Positions 1-7,674 of a DNA stretch of 44,368 bases are shown here, piece after piece. This DNA comes from Streptomyces sp. MS191. Lineage in GTDB: Bacteria; Actinomycetota; Actinomycetes; Streptomycetales; Streptomycetaceae. Within the stretch, counting starts at the first letter, position 1. Each line of letters opens with the position of its first letter. The notes below the pieces were generated by a model that saw nothing but the letters and a program-made list of their open reading frames with translations, ran no database searches and was not told the DNA's origin. A program made the position numbers and the translations under genes. The stretch covers positions 114,806-159,173 of the forward strand of contig NZ_RDBI01000057.1 of the NCBI RefSeq assembly GCF_008042125.1, in the 5' to 3' direction.

Positions 1-168
1 CCGGTGCGCCTCGCCCCAGGAGGCGGCGTAGCGGACGAACTGGCGGCGCTGGCGTTCACGCAGCGGCAGATCGTGGACGTACTGCTTGAGGGACTTGCCC
101 TCGGCGGCCGCGGCGGCGCGGACCTCCTCGAGCTCCTCATCGGTAAAGGTGACGTTCAAAGACGGCAT
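1..168 (-). CDS. RHH-type antitoxin, N-terminal part (runs off the window)
   Basis: The minus-strand product begins MPSLNVTFTDEELEEVR and continues with KSLKQYVHDLPLRERQRR. This resembles small ribbon-helix-helix-like antitoxins of streptomycete toxin-antitoxin pairs, often found beside a Fic/Doc-type toxin. A short beta strand (LNVTF) followed by two helices fits an RHH dimerisation and DNA-binding fold. The 3' end and any partner toxin lie outside the window. I chose the ATG at 168 because the family usually starts MPSL. An in-frame ATG at 177 has a better-spaced ribosome site (AGG, 4 nt upstream) and is equally possible. Autoregulation is likely, because a perfect palindrome touches the start. 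Function is inferred from family resemblance only. Confidence 0.6.
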   Translation of the reverse strand, partial: MPSLNVTFTDEELEEVRAAAAAEGKSLKQYVHDLPLRERQRRQFVRYAASWGEAHR

Positions 169-177
169 ACCCCTCAT

Positions 178-194
178 GGTACCTACTAGGTACC
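178..194. promoter_or_regulatory. 17-bp perfect palindrome at the antitoxin start, probable operator
   Basis: The sequence GGTACCTACTAGGTACC is a perfect inverted repeat: two 8-bp arms around a central C. It ends one base before the ATG at 177 of the antitoxin on the minus strand and contains that start's AGG ribosome site. Antitoxins of the RHH class normally repress their own promoter by binding such palindromes. Binding here would cover both promoter-proximal DNA and the ribosome site. Confidence 0.55.
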
Positions 195-497
195 TGACCG
201 GGCCAGAGGGACCAGCAGCCGCGATCACACAGCAACCCCGCGACACCACCGACCACAGCAACGACCTCATGAGCCGGCACCGAGTCGCCGTGCGACCCAT
301 CCACCCTCCCGGGCGCAGGGTCGACCGCGGCGGGTCCCCTCGAGATGCGGCTCCGCGAGGACCGTCCCCCGCGCCTACGGGGAGGCAGGTTCGGGTAGGC
401 CGCGGTGGGCTACAACCCGAACCAAGTGACCGCCGGGCCCCGTGAGGCCCGGGCGTGCGCGTGCAACCGTGGGCTTTGGTACGTGGTCTTCCTTCTC
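195..497. other. Intergenic stretch without a recognisable gene
   Basis: About 300 bases separate the antitoxin palindrome from the pentapeptide-repeat gene. Short frames exist on both strands, but none has a plausible ribosome site or a family-like product. No hairpin of terminator strength was noticed. Confidence 0.5.
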
Positions 498-1573
498 ATG
501 GCATCCACTCGACGTCCGCGACCAGACCCGAGCGATCGAGAACTCCGGCTCTCGAAGGTCGGCCGGGCCCTGGCGATCACGTTCGCCGCCGCGGTCCTGG
601 CAGCATCCGGCGTCTTCTACGGCCTGATAGTTCTGCTGGACGTCCAGCAGATCGACAACAACACGAAGCTCGACGCGAACACCCTCTTCGACCTGGTGAA
701 GCTCTCCTTCGGAGTGGTCGCCGGAGCCGGCGCACTCGTCGCCTGGTCGTCGCCTACCGCCGCCAACGCGTCGACGAGGTAGGAGCCCACCGCGAAGCCA
801 CCCGCCTCCACACCGAACGCTTCTCCCAAGCCGTCGACAAACTCGGCTCCGACTCACCGGCCGTCCGCCTCGGCGGCGTCCACGCCCTCGCCGGCCTCGC
901 CGACGACGCACCCGACGACAGCCTCCGCCAGACCTGCATCGACGTCCTGTGCGCCTACCTCCAGCTCCCCTTCACCCCCGACCCCGGCACCGACCCCACC
1001 CACCTGGAGGAACACCACCGCTACCTCGCCCTCCGCAAGGTCCGCCACACCATCCTGCGCCTCATCGGTGACCACTACCGCCGCCCGAAGGGAACCCACC
1101 GCTCCTGGCAGGGCTGCGACCTCGACCTCACCGGCGTCACCATCGACGGCGACATCGACTTCAGTCAGGCGGTGTTCTCGGGTGGCCGGGTGTCCTTCAT
1201 GGGAGCAGTGTTCTCGGGCGGCAACATCGACTTCAGTTTCGCGAAGCTCTCGGGCGGCCGGCTGTCCTTCAGCAACGCAGAGTTCTCGGGCAGCGATATG
1301 TCCTTCTTCTGCGCAGCGTTCTCAGACAGTCTGGTGTTGTTCACGGGCGCGGTGTTCTCGGGCGGCCACGTGCAGTTCGATGCCGCGTCGTTCTCAGGCA
1401 GCGACGTGTCCTTCGCAGCCTCCAGAGTCGGCGGTCCGAGAGCAACCTTCTCTGGTGGCAATGTGACTTTCGCAGGCGCAGCAGGCCCGGCTCCCCAAGG
1501 GCTCCTCGTGGCCGTGGGCACCCCGGTTCCCACGTCCGTCATCCTTCCCGAGGCCTGGCTAGACCGCGCATGA
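498..1573 (+). pseudogene. Pentapeptide-repeat membrane protein, frameshifted
   Basis: The first frame (ATG at 498) encodes MASTRRPRPDPSDREL, then two hydrophobic helices (VGRALAITFAAAVLAASGVF and LVKLSFGVVAGAGALVA). Near 743 the reading must drop to another frame, which continues with VVAYRRQRVDEVGAHREATR, a helical segment and a run of pentapeptide-like repeats such as DIDFSQAVFSGGRVSF and FSGGNIDFSFAKLSGG, ending PEAWLDRA. Adding one C in the GCC-TGG context near 740 would restore a single protein of about 358 residues. Family members are membrane-anchored proteins with a right-handed quadrilateral beta helix; their role is not established. The shift could be real decay, programmed, or a sequencing error. 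Confidence 0.75.
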
Positions 1574-1683
1574 GGAAGGACCGATGCAGGGGCGGGGGTA
1601 TGCAATCACGACCAGCACGTGCCTAAGGGCTGTCCCGCAAGTGATCTCAGACGTGCTCCGCATCAGCCGTCGGCGTAGATCCG

Positions 1684-2455
1684 TTATCCGGTCAGAGCGA
1701 GGTTGTGGAGGCGGGCGATGCCGATAACGGCGTGGTGGACGCCGTCGCCTTTCAGGCGGCAGTCGCGGAGGATCTTCCAGGTCTTCATGCGGGCGAAGGT
1801 GTGCTCGACTCGGGCGCGGACTTTGCGGTGGGAGATGTTGTGGGCTTCCTTCCAGGCCGGTAGCTCGGTTTGGCCGGGTTCTCGGCGGTGCGGGATGATC
1901 AGACCGGTGCCGCGGTAGCCCGCCGTCGGCGATGACGGTGGTGTTGCCGACCAAGCTCTTGGCTCCGGACAGTTCCCATGCCTTGCAGTCGTTGCGGTTG
2001 CCGGGCACCGGCCGGCCGACGGAGACGACAAGGCGTGAGTCGGCATCGATGACGACCTGGTGGTTGGTCGAGTAGCGGTAGTTCTTGGACTGCTCCGCCA
2101 CGCTGTGGTCCCGTGTCGGCACCAGGGTGCCGTCCACGATCAGCACCGTGTCTCGGCGGAAGCGGCTCTGCGGCCGCAGCGCGAACAAGGGCCCGAGCTG
2201 GCTCACGATCCGGCCTGCGGACGACTTCGAGATCCCGAATAAGGGGGCCAGCTGCCGCAAGGTCAGGTTCGTTCGCCAGTACGCGGCAACCAGCAGCACC
2301 CGGTCTTCCAGCGGCAGACTCCACGGACGACCCCGGCAAGCAAGGGACGGTTCTCCGCGTCGCAGCACGGTGATCAGTTTGCCGAACTGCTTCGGAGTGA
2401 GCCCGGAGTACGGCGCTATCCATGACGGCTCCGACGTCGTGATCACAGCCCCCAC
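1684..2455 (-). pseudogene. IS5-family DDE transposase, frameshifted
   Basis: The N-terminal frame (GTG at 2455) gives SGLTPKQFGKLITVLRRG, an HTH segment (LTLRQLAPLFGISKSSAGRI), then the DDE region: DTVLIVDGTLVPTRDH, STNHQVVIDADSRLVV, NRNDCKAWELSGAKSLVG and VIADGG. The C-terminal part is in another frame: YRGTGLIIPHRREPGQ, VRARVEHTFARMKTWKILR and HHAVIGIARLHNLAL, ending at 1684. One extra G in the GGCGGGCTACC stretch near 1920 breaks the frame. All catalytic blocks (D in VDGT, D in IADGG, E in RVEHTF) are still readable. The enzyme as written would lack the catalytic glutamate, so this copy is probably inactive unless frameshifting occurs. Confidence 0.85.
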
Positions 2456-2534
2456 ATGCTGATCATCTCAGTCGTGGGCGGCCTGGCTTTCCGCACGGGT
2501 CCAGACCTGCGGGCCCTGGATCTGCCGGCCGAGG

Positions 2535-3095
2535 TCAGTAGAGCCAGCGGTCCAGGTGCGCTGGCCAGAGAAACCCCTCGTAGCCGTTGAAGGCTGCCGG
2601 GTCGATCTCCTTCAGCTCCTCTGCCAGCCGGTTCAGCTCGGCGAAGGCCCGCTCTTCCTCGTCTTCGGAGAGGTACTCCTCGTGGCCGTCCGGCTCGCTG
2701 AGAAGCTCTGAGGCGGCTACGCGGCTGCCGTAGTGGTGAAGCACGTTGAGCCACACGTCGACACCCGAGTTGGCGAACCATGCCTCCCCATCCGGCATGA
2801 CGAAATGGACCGTTCCGGACTCCGGCTCAACGCCGAACCATGATCGCTCAGCCGGTCTATGGGGGTCTGTGTCCTCCGTGAGGCGGTAGAGCTGACCCTG
2901 GGACGTGTGGAGGACTGGGTCGGCCTCGCTTTGCATCACGACCCGCTCGATGAGGCGCGGAGCCACCGGGATGCCCACCTCGACGAGCTGCGTCTTCATG
3001 AACTCCGGGATCCGCCAGCCGGCGACAATGTCCCGTCCGGCTCGCGTGACATGCTCCGGACCGGCCCATTCGGTCAGCTGGTCATACGTCGCCAT
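2535..3095 (-). CDS. SUKH-4-like immunity protein carried inside the IS ends
   Basis: This 186-residue protein starts MATYDQLTEWAGPEHVTRAG and contains FVMPDGEAWFANSGVDVWLN, followed by an acidic stretch (SEDEEERAFAELNRLAEELK) and FNGYEGFLWPAHLDRWLY. The pattern matches the SUKH-4 immunity family of actinomycetes, which neutralise polymorphic toxins delivered by neighbouring cells. A good ribosome site (GAGGA) lies upstream of the ATG at 3095. The gene is intact and lies 72 bases inside the right terminal repeat, on the transposase strand. No toxin gene is nearby, so it would act as an orphan immunity gene. The family call rests on recognition by eye. Confidence 0.65.
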   Translation of the reverse strand: MATYDQLTEWAGPEHVTRAGRDIVAGWRIPEFMKTQLVEVGIPVAPRLIERVVMQSEADPVLHTSQGQLYRLTEDTDPHRPAERSWFGVEPESGTVHFVMPDGEAWFANSGVDVWLNVLHHYGSRVAASELLSEPDGHEEYLSEDEEERAFAELNRLAEELKEIDPAAFNGYEGFLWPAHLDRWLY

Positions 3096-3226
3096 CGAAC
3101 GATCCTCTTCCGTCGGCTGCGGCCCTGACCCTATCGAGCAGACCTGAGGCCAAGGCGGCATCACGTTTGCGGGACAGCCCTTAGCCTGGACGCCCGACCG
3201 CCAGGGGGTTGCCTGGAGGGACACCG

Positions 3227-3286
3227 ATGCCGCACACCACCTGGTCCGGCGCCATCAGCTTCGGGCTGGTCACTTCTCTGAACTAG
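3227..3286 (+). pseudogene. 5' stub of a Ku (NHEJ) gene
   Basis: A ribosome site (GGAGGG) precedes an ATG that encodes MPHTTWSGAISFGLVTSLN and then a stop. The first 16 residues match the conserved N-terminus of bacterial Ku proteins (a W-[ST]-GAISFGLV block), the DNA-end-binding partner of LigD in non-homologous end joining. Homology ends after LVT, where the next codons should continue the first beta strand. The rest of the gene is absent. The stub begins 46 bases beyond the right IS end. Confidence 0.65.
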
Positions 3287-3351
3287 CGATCGCTACGCAG
3301 GGCCTGGGTAAACCGCGGGCAGCTGGGTCATTCCTGCGTAAGGATGCAGCC

Positions 3352-3975
3352 ATGCGTTATGCAAGCCGCGACCCCGAGCTGATGGACCTGGTCCGACGAT
3401 TTGTCACGCCTGGCCGGCGGTACATGCGGCTGGGTGGAAGCTCACTGCGGTTGAGCGGACCTGAGCGCGACCTGTTCGTAAGGGAGCTGGTCCAAGCTGC
3501 CCGGGAGATCACTCCCAGGGAACTTGGCACCCTTTTTGAGGGCGGGTGGCGAGAGCGCAGGACCGCCTCCTGGCTGGTTGCCGTGGCCGGGAGGACCGAG
3601 TTCCGCAGCCGCATCGGCGAACTGCTGCTGGCCAGCGGAGGCCCCTACCAAGGGTCCCTCTGCATCGCTCTTGCCACCTTCGGCACCAGCGAGGACGCCG
3701 ATCTGCTCTGCCAATACCTTGATCGCTACCTGCCTGAACCGGACCTCCCCTGGGACCAAACCGCGGTATTCAGCACTCTGCTTCACCTCGATGCCGTCCT
3801 TGGCACCGAGCGAGCAGCCCCATACCTTGCGGCCGATGGACTGTGGCAGCAGTGGACTGCTACCACACCGAACACGGTGCGGGACCCACAGGAGTACCAG
3901 CAGATCGTGGACCAGCTCTGTTCCTTCGCCAGCGAGTGCGCTGAACTCTTCGCCAGAACGGAACCCAGGAACTGA
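3352..3975 (+). CDS. DUF6000-like family protein
   Basis: This 207-residue soluble protein has the signature blocks of a streptomycete family I recognise as DUF6000: DPELMDLVRRFVTPGRRYM, LRLSGPERDLFVRELVQAAR, WRERRTASWLVAVAGRTEFR, IGELLLASGGPYQG and ALATFGTSEDADLLCQYLDR. It looks all-helical, possibly a HEAT-like stack. No catalytic motif is visible and the function is unknown. The ATG at 3352 is chosen because it begins the conserved region. The stop codon sits inside a 13-bp tandem duplication (3964-3989), so the last residues may be recently altered. Confidence 0.7.
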   Translation: MRYASRDPELMDLVRRFVTPGRRYMRLGGSSLRLSGPERDLFVRELVQAAREITPRELGTLFEGGWRERRTASWLVAVAGRTEFRSRIGELLLASGGPYQGSLCIALATFGTSEDADLLCQYLDRYLPEPDLPWDQTAVFSTLLHLDAVLGTERAAPYLAADGLWQQWTATTPNTVRDPQEYQQIVDQLCSFASECAELFARTEPRN

Positions 3976-3989
3976 GCCCAGGAACTGAG
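3964..3989 (+). repeat. 13-bp tandem duplication over a stop codon
   Basis: CCCAGGAACTGAG occurs twice in direct tandem. The first copy supplies the last residues and stop codon of the DUF6000-like gene; the second copy lies just after it. Confidence 0.8.
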
Positions 3990-4049
3990 CCCCCTCACCT
4001 GACGGCGCTGAAAGCCGACTGCTTCGGACGCCTCGGTAGAGTCTGAGCA

Positions 4050-4325
4050 ATGACAGGAAACCAGGGCCGCTGGTCAAAGATCGACCAGGATAATGGTATC
4101 GAGGACGTGACGCTCCTCATCCTGGAATGGCTGGGTGAGCAGGGCGTGAACGCCATGATCAGAGTGGACGCCGAGAGTGCGGCCGACAACGCGCCGGCTT
4201 GGACGTTCGCCGCCAGTGGGGGTCCCTCGGAGCATGGCATGGGTGCTGATGGGAGGACTGTGCAGCAATGCATGTCCGCGGCTCTGTCCCAGCTGCGCAA
4301 GGCTGGACTGTCAGTTCCGTTTTGA
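4050..4325 (+). CDS. Small hypothetical protein
   Basis: This 91-residue product begins MTGNQGRWSKIDQDNGIEDV, with a short acidic helix, a core strand segment (VNAMIRVDAESA) and a terminal helix (VQQCMSAALSQLRKAGLSVP). It has no membrane segment and I recognise no family. It lies 75 bases after the DUF6000-like gene on the same strand and could be its operon partner. Start choice rests on the first ATG of the frame; the ribosome site is weak. Confidence 0.5.
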   Translation: MTGNQGRWSKIDQDNGIEDVTLLILEWLGEQGVNAMIRVDAESAADNAPAWTFAASGGPSEHGMGADGRTVQQCMSAALSQLRKAGLSVPF

Positions 4326-4337
4326 TTTTCGTCTCGC

Positions 4338-4560
4338 TCACCTCTGACTCCGATCATGACGTTGGTCTCGGCGTCCCAGCGGTTCCTCCAGGCCGGCTGA
4401 AGCCCGGCATGCCGAGCTGGACCGCAGTCGACTTCCTCTCGGCCAATGCGTCGACCTGAGCGAGCTTGTCTTCGGCGCCAGCCAAGCTGACCCGGAGTCC
4501 TTCGACCTCGCCGTGCGGCCGACCCAACCGCCAGGCTCCACCAGTGCAAGCGGCTCCCCA
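4338..4560 (-). other. Degenerate coding-like stretch, origin unclear
   Basis: The minus strand reads GLRVSLAGAEDKLAQVDALA followed by ERKSTAVQLGMPGFSRP and GGTAGTPRPTS before a stop. There is no start codon or clear family. It has the coiled, charged look of a C-terminal fragment of a longer protein, perhaps of mobile-element origin. It is reported as a possible remnant only. Confidence 0.25.
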
Positions 4561-4564
4561 TCTG

Positions 4565-5845
4565 CTACGGGAAGGGCGAGGGAGGAAGGACCCCGTTCCT
4601 CCATCCCAGGATGCTTTCCCAGCAGGCGATCAGGCGCACGGCCGAGTCGTGCCAGGAGCCAGGCGCATAGCCGCGGGCGCGTGCGGGAACCGTGCCGTCG
4701 AGCAGACCTGTCACCAGCGAGCCGGGCATCCCGGCACGGCCCGGAGAGTAAAGGTGGGCGTGCCCGGCTGTGGTCTCCCGCAGCGCAGGCAGATCCGGTG
4801 CGACGACCTCACAGCCGCAGGCCAACGCTTCCTGCGACGGCAGGTGGCTTCCCTCGCCCACGGAGGCCGACAGGCATGCGGTGGCCCCCGTGTACAAGGC
4901 GGCCAGGTCGTCGTCATCCACGCGTCCCGCGAACCGTACGAAGTCGGCGGCGTCTAGCGTTTCCACCGCCCGGCGCGTCTCTTCGTCGCGTTCGGCGTGC
5001 CCACCGACCACAACGAACCGCGTGTCCGGCGGCAAAGCCGGGCGCACCCTGACGAGTTCCCGGATCAGCCAGGGCAGCCGTTTGCCGCGGTGAGCCAGCC
5101 CAACGTAAAGCACGTATGGGCCGACCAACCGGTGCGCGGTCCGTGCCGCGTCGATCTCTCTTCGGCCACGCGGTCTGAACACGTCGGTGTCCACCGCACC
5201 TGGGACGACCATGGATCCACCGGACGGTGGCACCAGTTCGGCCATCTCGCGCGCGGTGGCCTCGGAGACCGTGATGACATGGCTCGCGGAACGGACCAGC
5301 CTTCGGGTGAGCACCGCGAAACCGCGCGCGAAGACACCGCAGGAGGGATCCAGTTCGGCTGGGGCGGCCCGAGCGACCTGCGCGGACGGGCCGCGGTCCG
5401 AGTCGAGTACCTCGCTCCACAGGTCGTGCAGGCACTGCTTGCCGTACGTCTTCACGAAATCCTCGTCCGAGGCGGTGAGGCGGGGAAAGCGCCACCGCAG
5501 CAAGTCGTGGACGGTGAGCACGTAGGGGATGGGGCAGGCCAGGTCCACCACGTAGTGGGTGCTGTGATAGAGGGCGACACGACGCCTCGTCAGCAGACTA
5601 CGAAGGACCGCCGAGTCGCGCAGAAAGCCGGTGTCGCCCGGAATGCCGACGATCTCGTGCGTGTCGGCGCACTCCTGCCCGACGAGCAGATCGTGCGTCG
5701 CCGCCTGTGCGCCATCCCGGACGACGACGAGCAGGCGGAACCCGGCAGCGCGGGCGGGCGCGGCCACGGCGGCCAGCAGCGACCTGCCGTAGCGGGCGAC
5801 TCCGGTGTCATGGGTGCTCCTGAGATCCATCGCGATGAGCGGCAC
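4565..5845 (-). CDS. GT4-family glycosyltransferase (second of a pair)
   Basis: This 426-residue protein has GT-B architecture. The N-terminal domain starts VPLIAMDLRSTHDTGVARYG and contains YVLTVHDLLRWRFPRL. A linker carries HVITVSEATAREMAELVP and PGAVDTDVFRP. The C-terminal nucleotide-sugar domain has GPYVLYVGLAHRGKRLPWL, RFVVVGGHAERD, and the acidic loop SVGEGSHLPSQEALACGCEV followed by APDLPALRETT. These are GT4 hallmarks, so it should transfer a sugar from an activated donor in the cytoplasm. The GTG at 5845 has a strong GGGGAAGGA site; an in-frame ATG at 5905 would overlap the upstream gene by 20 bases. Either start implies coupling to that gene. The acceptor is unknown. Confidence 0.85.
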   Translation of the reverse strand: MPLIAMDLRSTHDTGVARYGRSLLAAVAAPARAAGFRLLVVVRDGAQAATHDLLVGQECADTHEIVGIPGDTGFLRDSAVLRSLLTRRRVALYHSTHYVVDLACPIPYVLTVHDLLRWRFPRLTASDEDFVKTYGKQCLHDLWSEVLDSDRGPSAQVARAAPAELDPSCGVFARGFAVLTRRLVRSASHVITVSEATAREMAELVPPSGGSMVVPGAVDTDVFRPRGRREIDAARTAHRLVGPYVLYVGLAHRGKRLPWLIRELVRVRPALPPDTRFVVVGGHAERDEETRRAVETLDAADFVRFAGRVDDDDLAALYTGATACLSASVGEGSHLPSQEALACGCEVVAPDLPALRETTAGHAHLYSPGRAGMPGSLVTGLLDGTVPARARGYAPGSWHDSAVRLIACWESILGWRNGVLPPSPFP

Positions 5846-5885
5846 GCCCGGTCCTTCCCCTCGGCGCTTCCACGAAGGGCACGCA

Positions 5886-7079
5886 TCACCCTGACTGGTG
5901 CCCATTCGACTTGTACGACCGCACTCCCTGTCGGTGCACTTCGGCGTAGCAGCGCAGGATCCGCCGCGCGTGCGTGTCCCACCGGTACCGGGCTGCCCAC
6001 GCAGTTCGTTGCTGTTGTGCGGCCGCGCCAGAGGTCCGCCTGCCGAGGAGCGCATCAATGGCCTGGGCGAGGTGCGACGTGTCTCCCGGAGGGACGAACG
6101 TGCCGTGCGGGCCCAGGGTTTCCCGCAGCACCGGCAGGTCGGAAACGATCACCGGACAGCCGGTTGCGAGGGCCTCCAGAGGAGTGAATCCGAAACCTTC
6201 GTGATGGGACAGATGCAGCAGCCCGGCGGCTTGCGCGTAGAGCGAGCCGAGCAGTTCGTCTCCCACCTCGCCGAGACACACCGCATGCCGTCCGGCGGCG
6301 GCGGTCGCCCAGGCTGCCGCCGGACGGCCGGCGTCGAAGTCGCGTCCCGCGAACACGAGAGGAATGTCGCGTCGTGGGGCCGAGGAATGCAGGTATCCGC
6401 GCATGGTGGTTGACAGCCCCTTGTGCGCGCGGTTCTGGCCGACGTATAGCAGGTAGCCCGCAAAACGCAACGGCGCAGGCAGCGGGGGCGGTGGTCCGGG
6501 CAGCCGCAGGTGATCGGCTCCGGGAGGCGCAACGATGGTGTCCGTGTCGCGCCCCAGCGCCTCGTCGAGGTGGTCGGCCACGGTCCGGGTGGGGACGACG
6601 ATCCGGGCAGCCCTCTCAGCCGCGAGCCACAGCATCCGGCCGTAGAACTCCTCATGCAGGGAGCGGGGTCTGCGCGTCGCACCGGGCGGCCATCTCGTCG
6701 TGATCCGCAGCTTCTCGACGGACGCGGAGAGCCCCGCAAGAGCGTTTCCACCGTAGCGGTGGGCGAAGACGCCGTCCGGGTAGCAATACTGGGGAGCGCG
6801 TAGTCGCAGCACGTCGTGCACGGTCACCAGCATCGGCACCGGTGCTGGCTCGAGCGGGACCCGGTAGTCCGGCAGGTGAAGCAGTTCGGCGCGGTGGTGG
6901 CGCACAGAGTCTACGAGGTTCGCACCTTCCGCCGTCGTGTACCGGGGCGCGGACGCGGGGGCTGTGCAGAGCTCCAGGCCTTCGCCCCCGACACGGCGCA
7001 GGGCAGCAATCAGACATGTCGTGTACCGCCCGATCCCGTCGGCACCGGCGATCTGTCCGTCCACCAGCACTCGGAGCAT
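5886..7079 (-). CDS. GT4-family glycosyltransferase (first of a pair)
   Basis: This 397-residue GT-B protein starts MLRVLVDGQIAGADGIGRYT, the glycine-rich first loop, followed by VPMLVTVHDVLRLRAP. Later come IVVPTRTVADHLDEALG and TIVAPPGADHL. The C-terminal domain has FAGYLLYVGQNRAHKGL, VFAGRDFDAGRP, and the family's E-x7-E region HEGFGFTPLEALATGCPVIV followed by SDLPVLRETLG. A GGAGG site lies just upstream of the ATG at 7079. It is divergent from the membrane/STAND gene pair, with a 178-base shared promoter region. With the second transferase it forms a two-gene operon, suggesting sequential sugar additions. Donor and acceptor cannot be read from sequence. Confidence 0.85.
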   Translation of the reverse strand: MLRVLVDGQIAGADGIGRYTTCLIAALRRVGGEGLELCTAPASAPRYTTAEGANLVDSVRHHRAELLHLPDYRVPLEPAPVPMLVTVHDVLRLRAPQYCYPDGVFAHRYGGNALAGLSASVEKLRITTRWPPGATRRPRSLHEEFYGRMLWLAAERAARIVVPTRTVADHLDEALGRDTDTIVAPPGADHLRLPGPPPPLPAPLRFAGYLLYVGQNRAHKGLSTTMRGYLHSSAPRRDIPLVFAGRDFDAGRPAAAWATAAAGRHAVCLGEVGDELLGSLYAQAAGLLHLSHHEGFGFTPLEALATGCPVIVSDLPVLRETLGPHGTFVPPGDTSHLAQAIDALLGRRTSGAAAQQQRTAWAARYRWDTHARRILRCYAEVHRQGVRSYKSNGHQSG

Positions 7080-7257
7080 TCCCCACCTCCGCGCCGCGCG
7101 CAATGCAGTCGCCGATACCCCTGTTGCGGGGCCCGGGCGGCCTTCTGACACTGCCCGCCGCACGACGTGCTATGCCATCTCCCGATCGGCTGCAGCGGAC
7201 AAATACGGCCAGGAACACGCGCGCGTCGATGCCGACGCTCTACTCTGAGAGAGGCCC

Positions 7258-7674
7258 ATGCCCGGCCCCGAGAGGAGCGTGCGACTCGTGCCCCACCTTT
7301 CCGTCACAACCTCGGCGGCCTTGTCCGTCGTCCTTTCGGCCGCGACCGGGTTGGCGACCAACCTGTTGACCGACGAGCTGTCCTGGGGGCTCGGCACGGG
7401 CCTGGCGGTGCTCGTCGTTCTCTCCGCTGGACTGGCCTGGGTTCAGGCGCACGGCGCGTCGACGGGCGGGCGAACCGAGGTCCGTCAGGTGGTACGCAGT
7501 GGCGGCTCGATCACCGACGGGCGAGTTACTGCGCGCGGATCGGCTACCGTCACCGAACGAGCCCGACGCAACGGGCGTATCAGCCGTTCCACCGTGCAGG
7601 CGCGCGACGCCAGGGTCATCCGGGATGCCAAGAAGGGCACCATCGACGGTCAGCAGACGGACGCCCGAGGGTGA
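7258..7674 (+). CDS. Small membrane protein coupled to the STAND NTPase
   Basis: The 138-residue product has two hydrophobic segments near its N-terminus (SVTTSAALSVVLSAATGLA and LGTGLAVLVVLSAGLAWV). A basic, polar tail of strand-turn repeats follows: SGGSITDGRVTARGSATVTE and NGRISRSTVQARDARVIRDA. The tail resembles one or two rungs of a beta-helix and is rich in Arg. It probably sits in the membrane with the tail in the cytoplasm. Its stop overlaps the next start (GTGA), so the two proteins are made together and may interact. The ATG at 7258 has a GAGAGG site; a GTG at 7279 also has one. I do not recognise a named family. Confidence 0.7.
   Translation: MPGPERSVRLVPHLSVTTSAALSVVLSAATGLATNLLTDELSWGLGTGLAVLVVLSAGLAWVQAHGASTGGRTEVRQVVRSGGSITDGRVTARGSATVTERARRNGRISRSTVQARDARVIRDAKKGTIDGQQTDARG

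Larger units (their letters stand above)
1627..3180. mobile_element. IS5-like element with 14-bp terminal repeats and a passenger gene
   Basis: The left end reads GGGCTGTCCCGCAA (1627-1640) and the right end TTGCGGGACAGCCC (3167-3180), a perfect 14-bp inverted repeat that continues as CTAA and TTAG outside. If the outermost A/T belongs to the repeat, a TA dinucleotide flanks both sides. Such ends are typical of IS5-family elements in Streptomyces. The enclosed 1.55 kb carries a minus-strand DDE transposase (frameshifted) and, upstream of it, an intact SUKH-4-like gene that normal IS5 elements of about 0.85 kb lack. The immunity gene is therefore either a true passenger or was trapped between ends of two copies. 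Confidence 0.7.

Noticed and set aside
4997..6187. Plus-strand frame of 396 codons
   Set aside because: Antisense to two clear glycosyltransferases; no recognisable motif.
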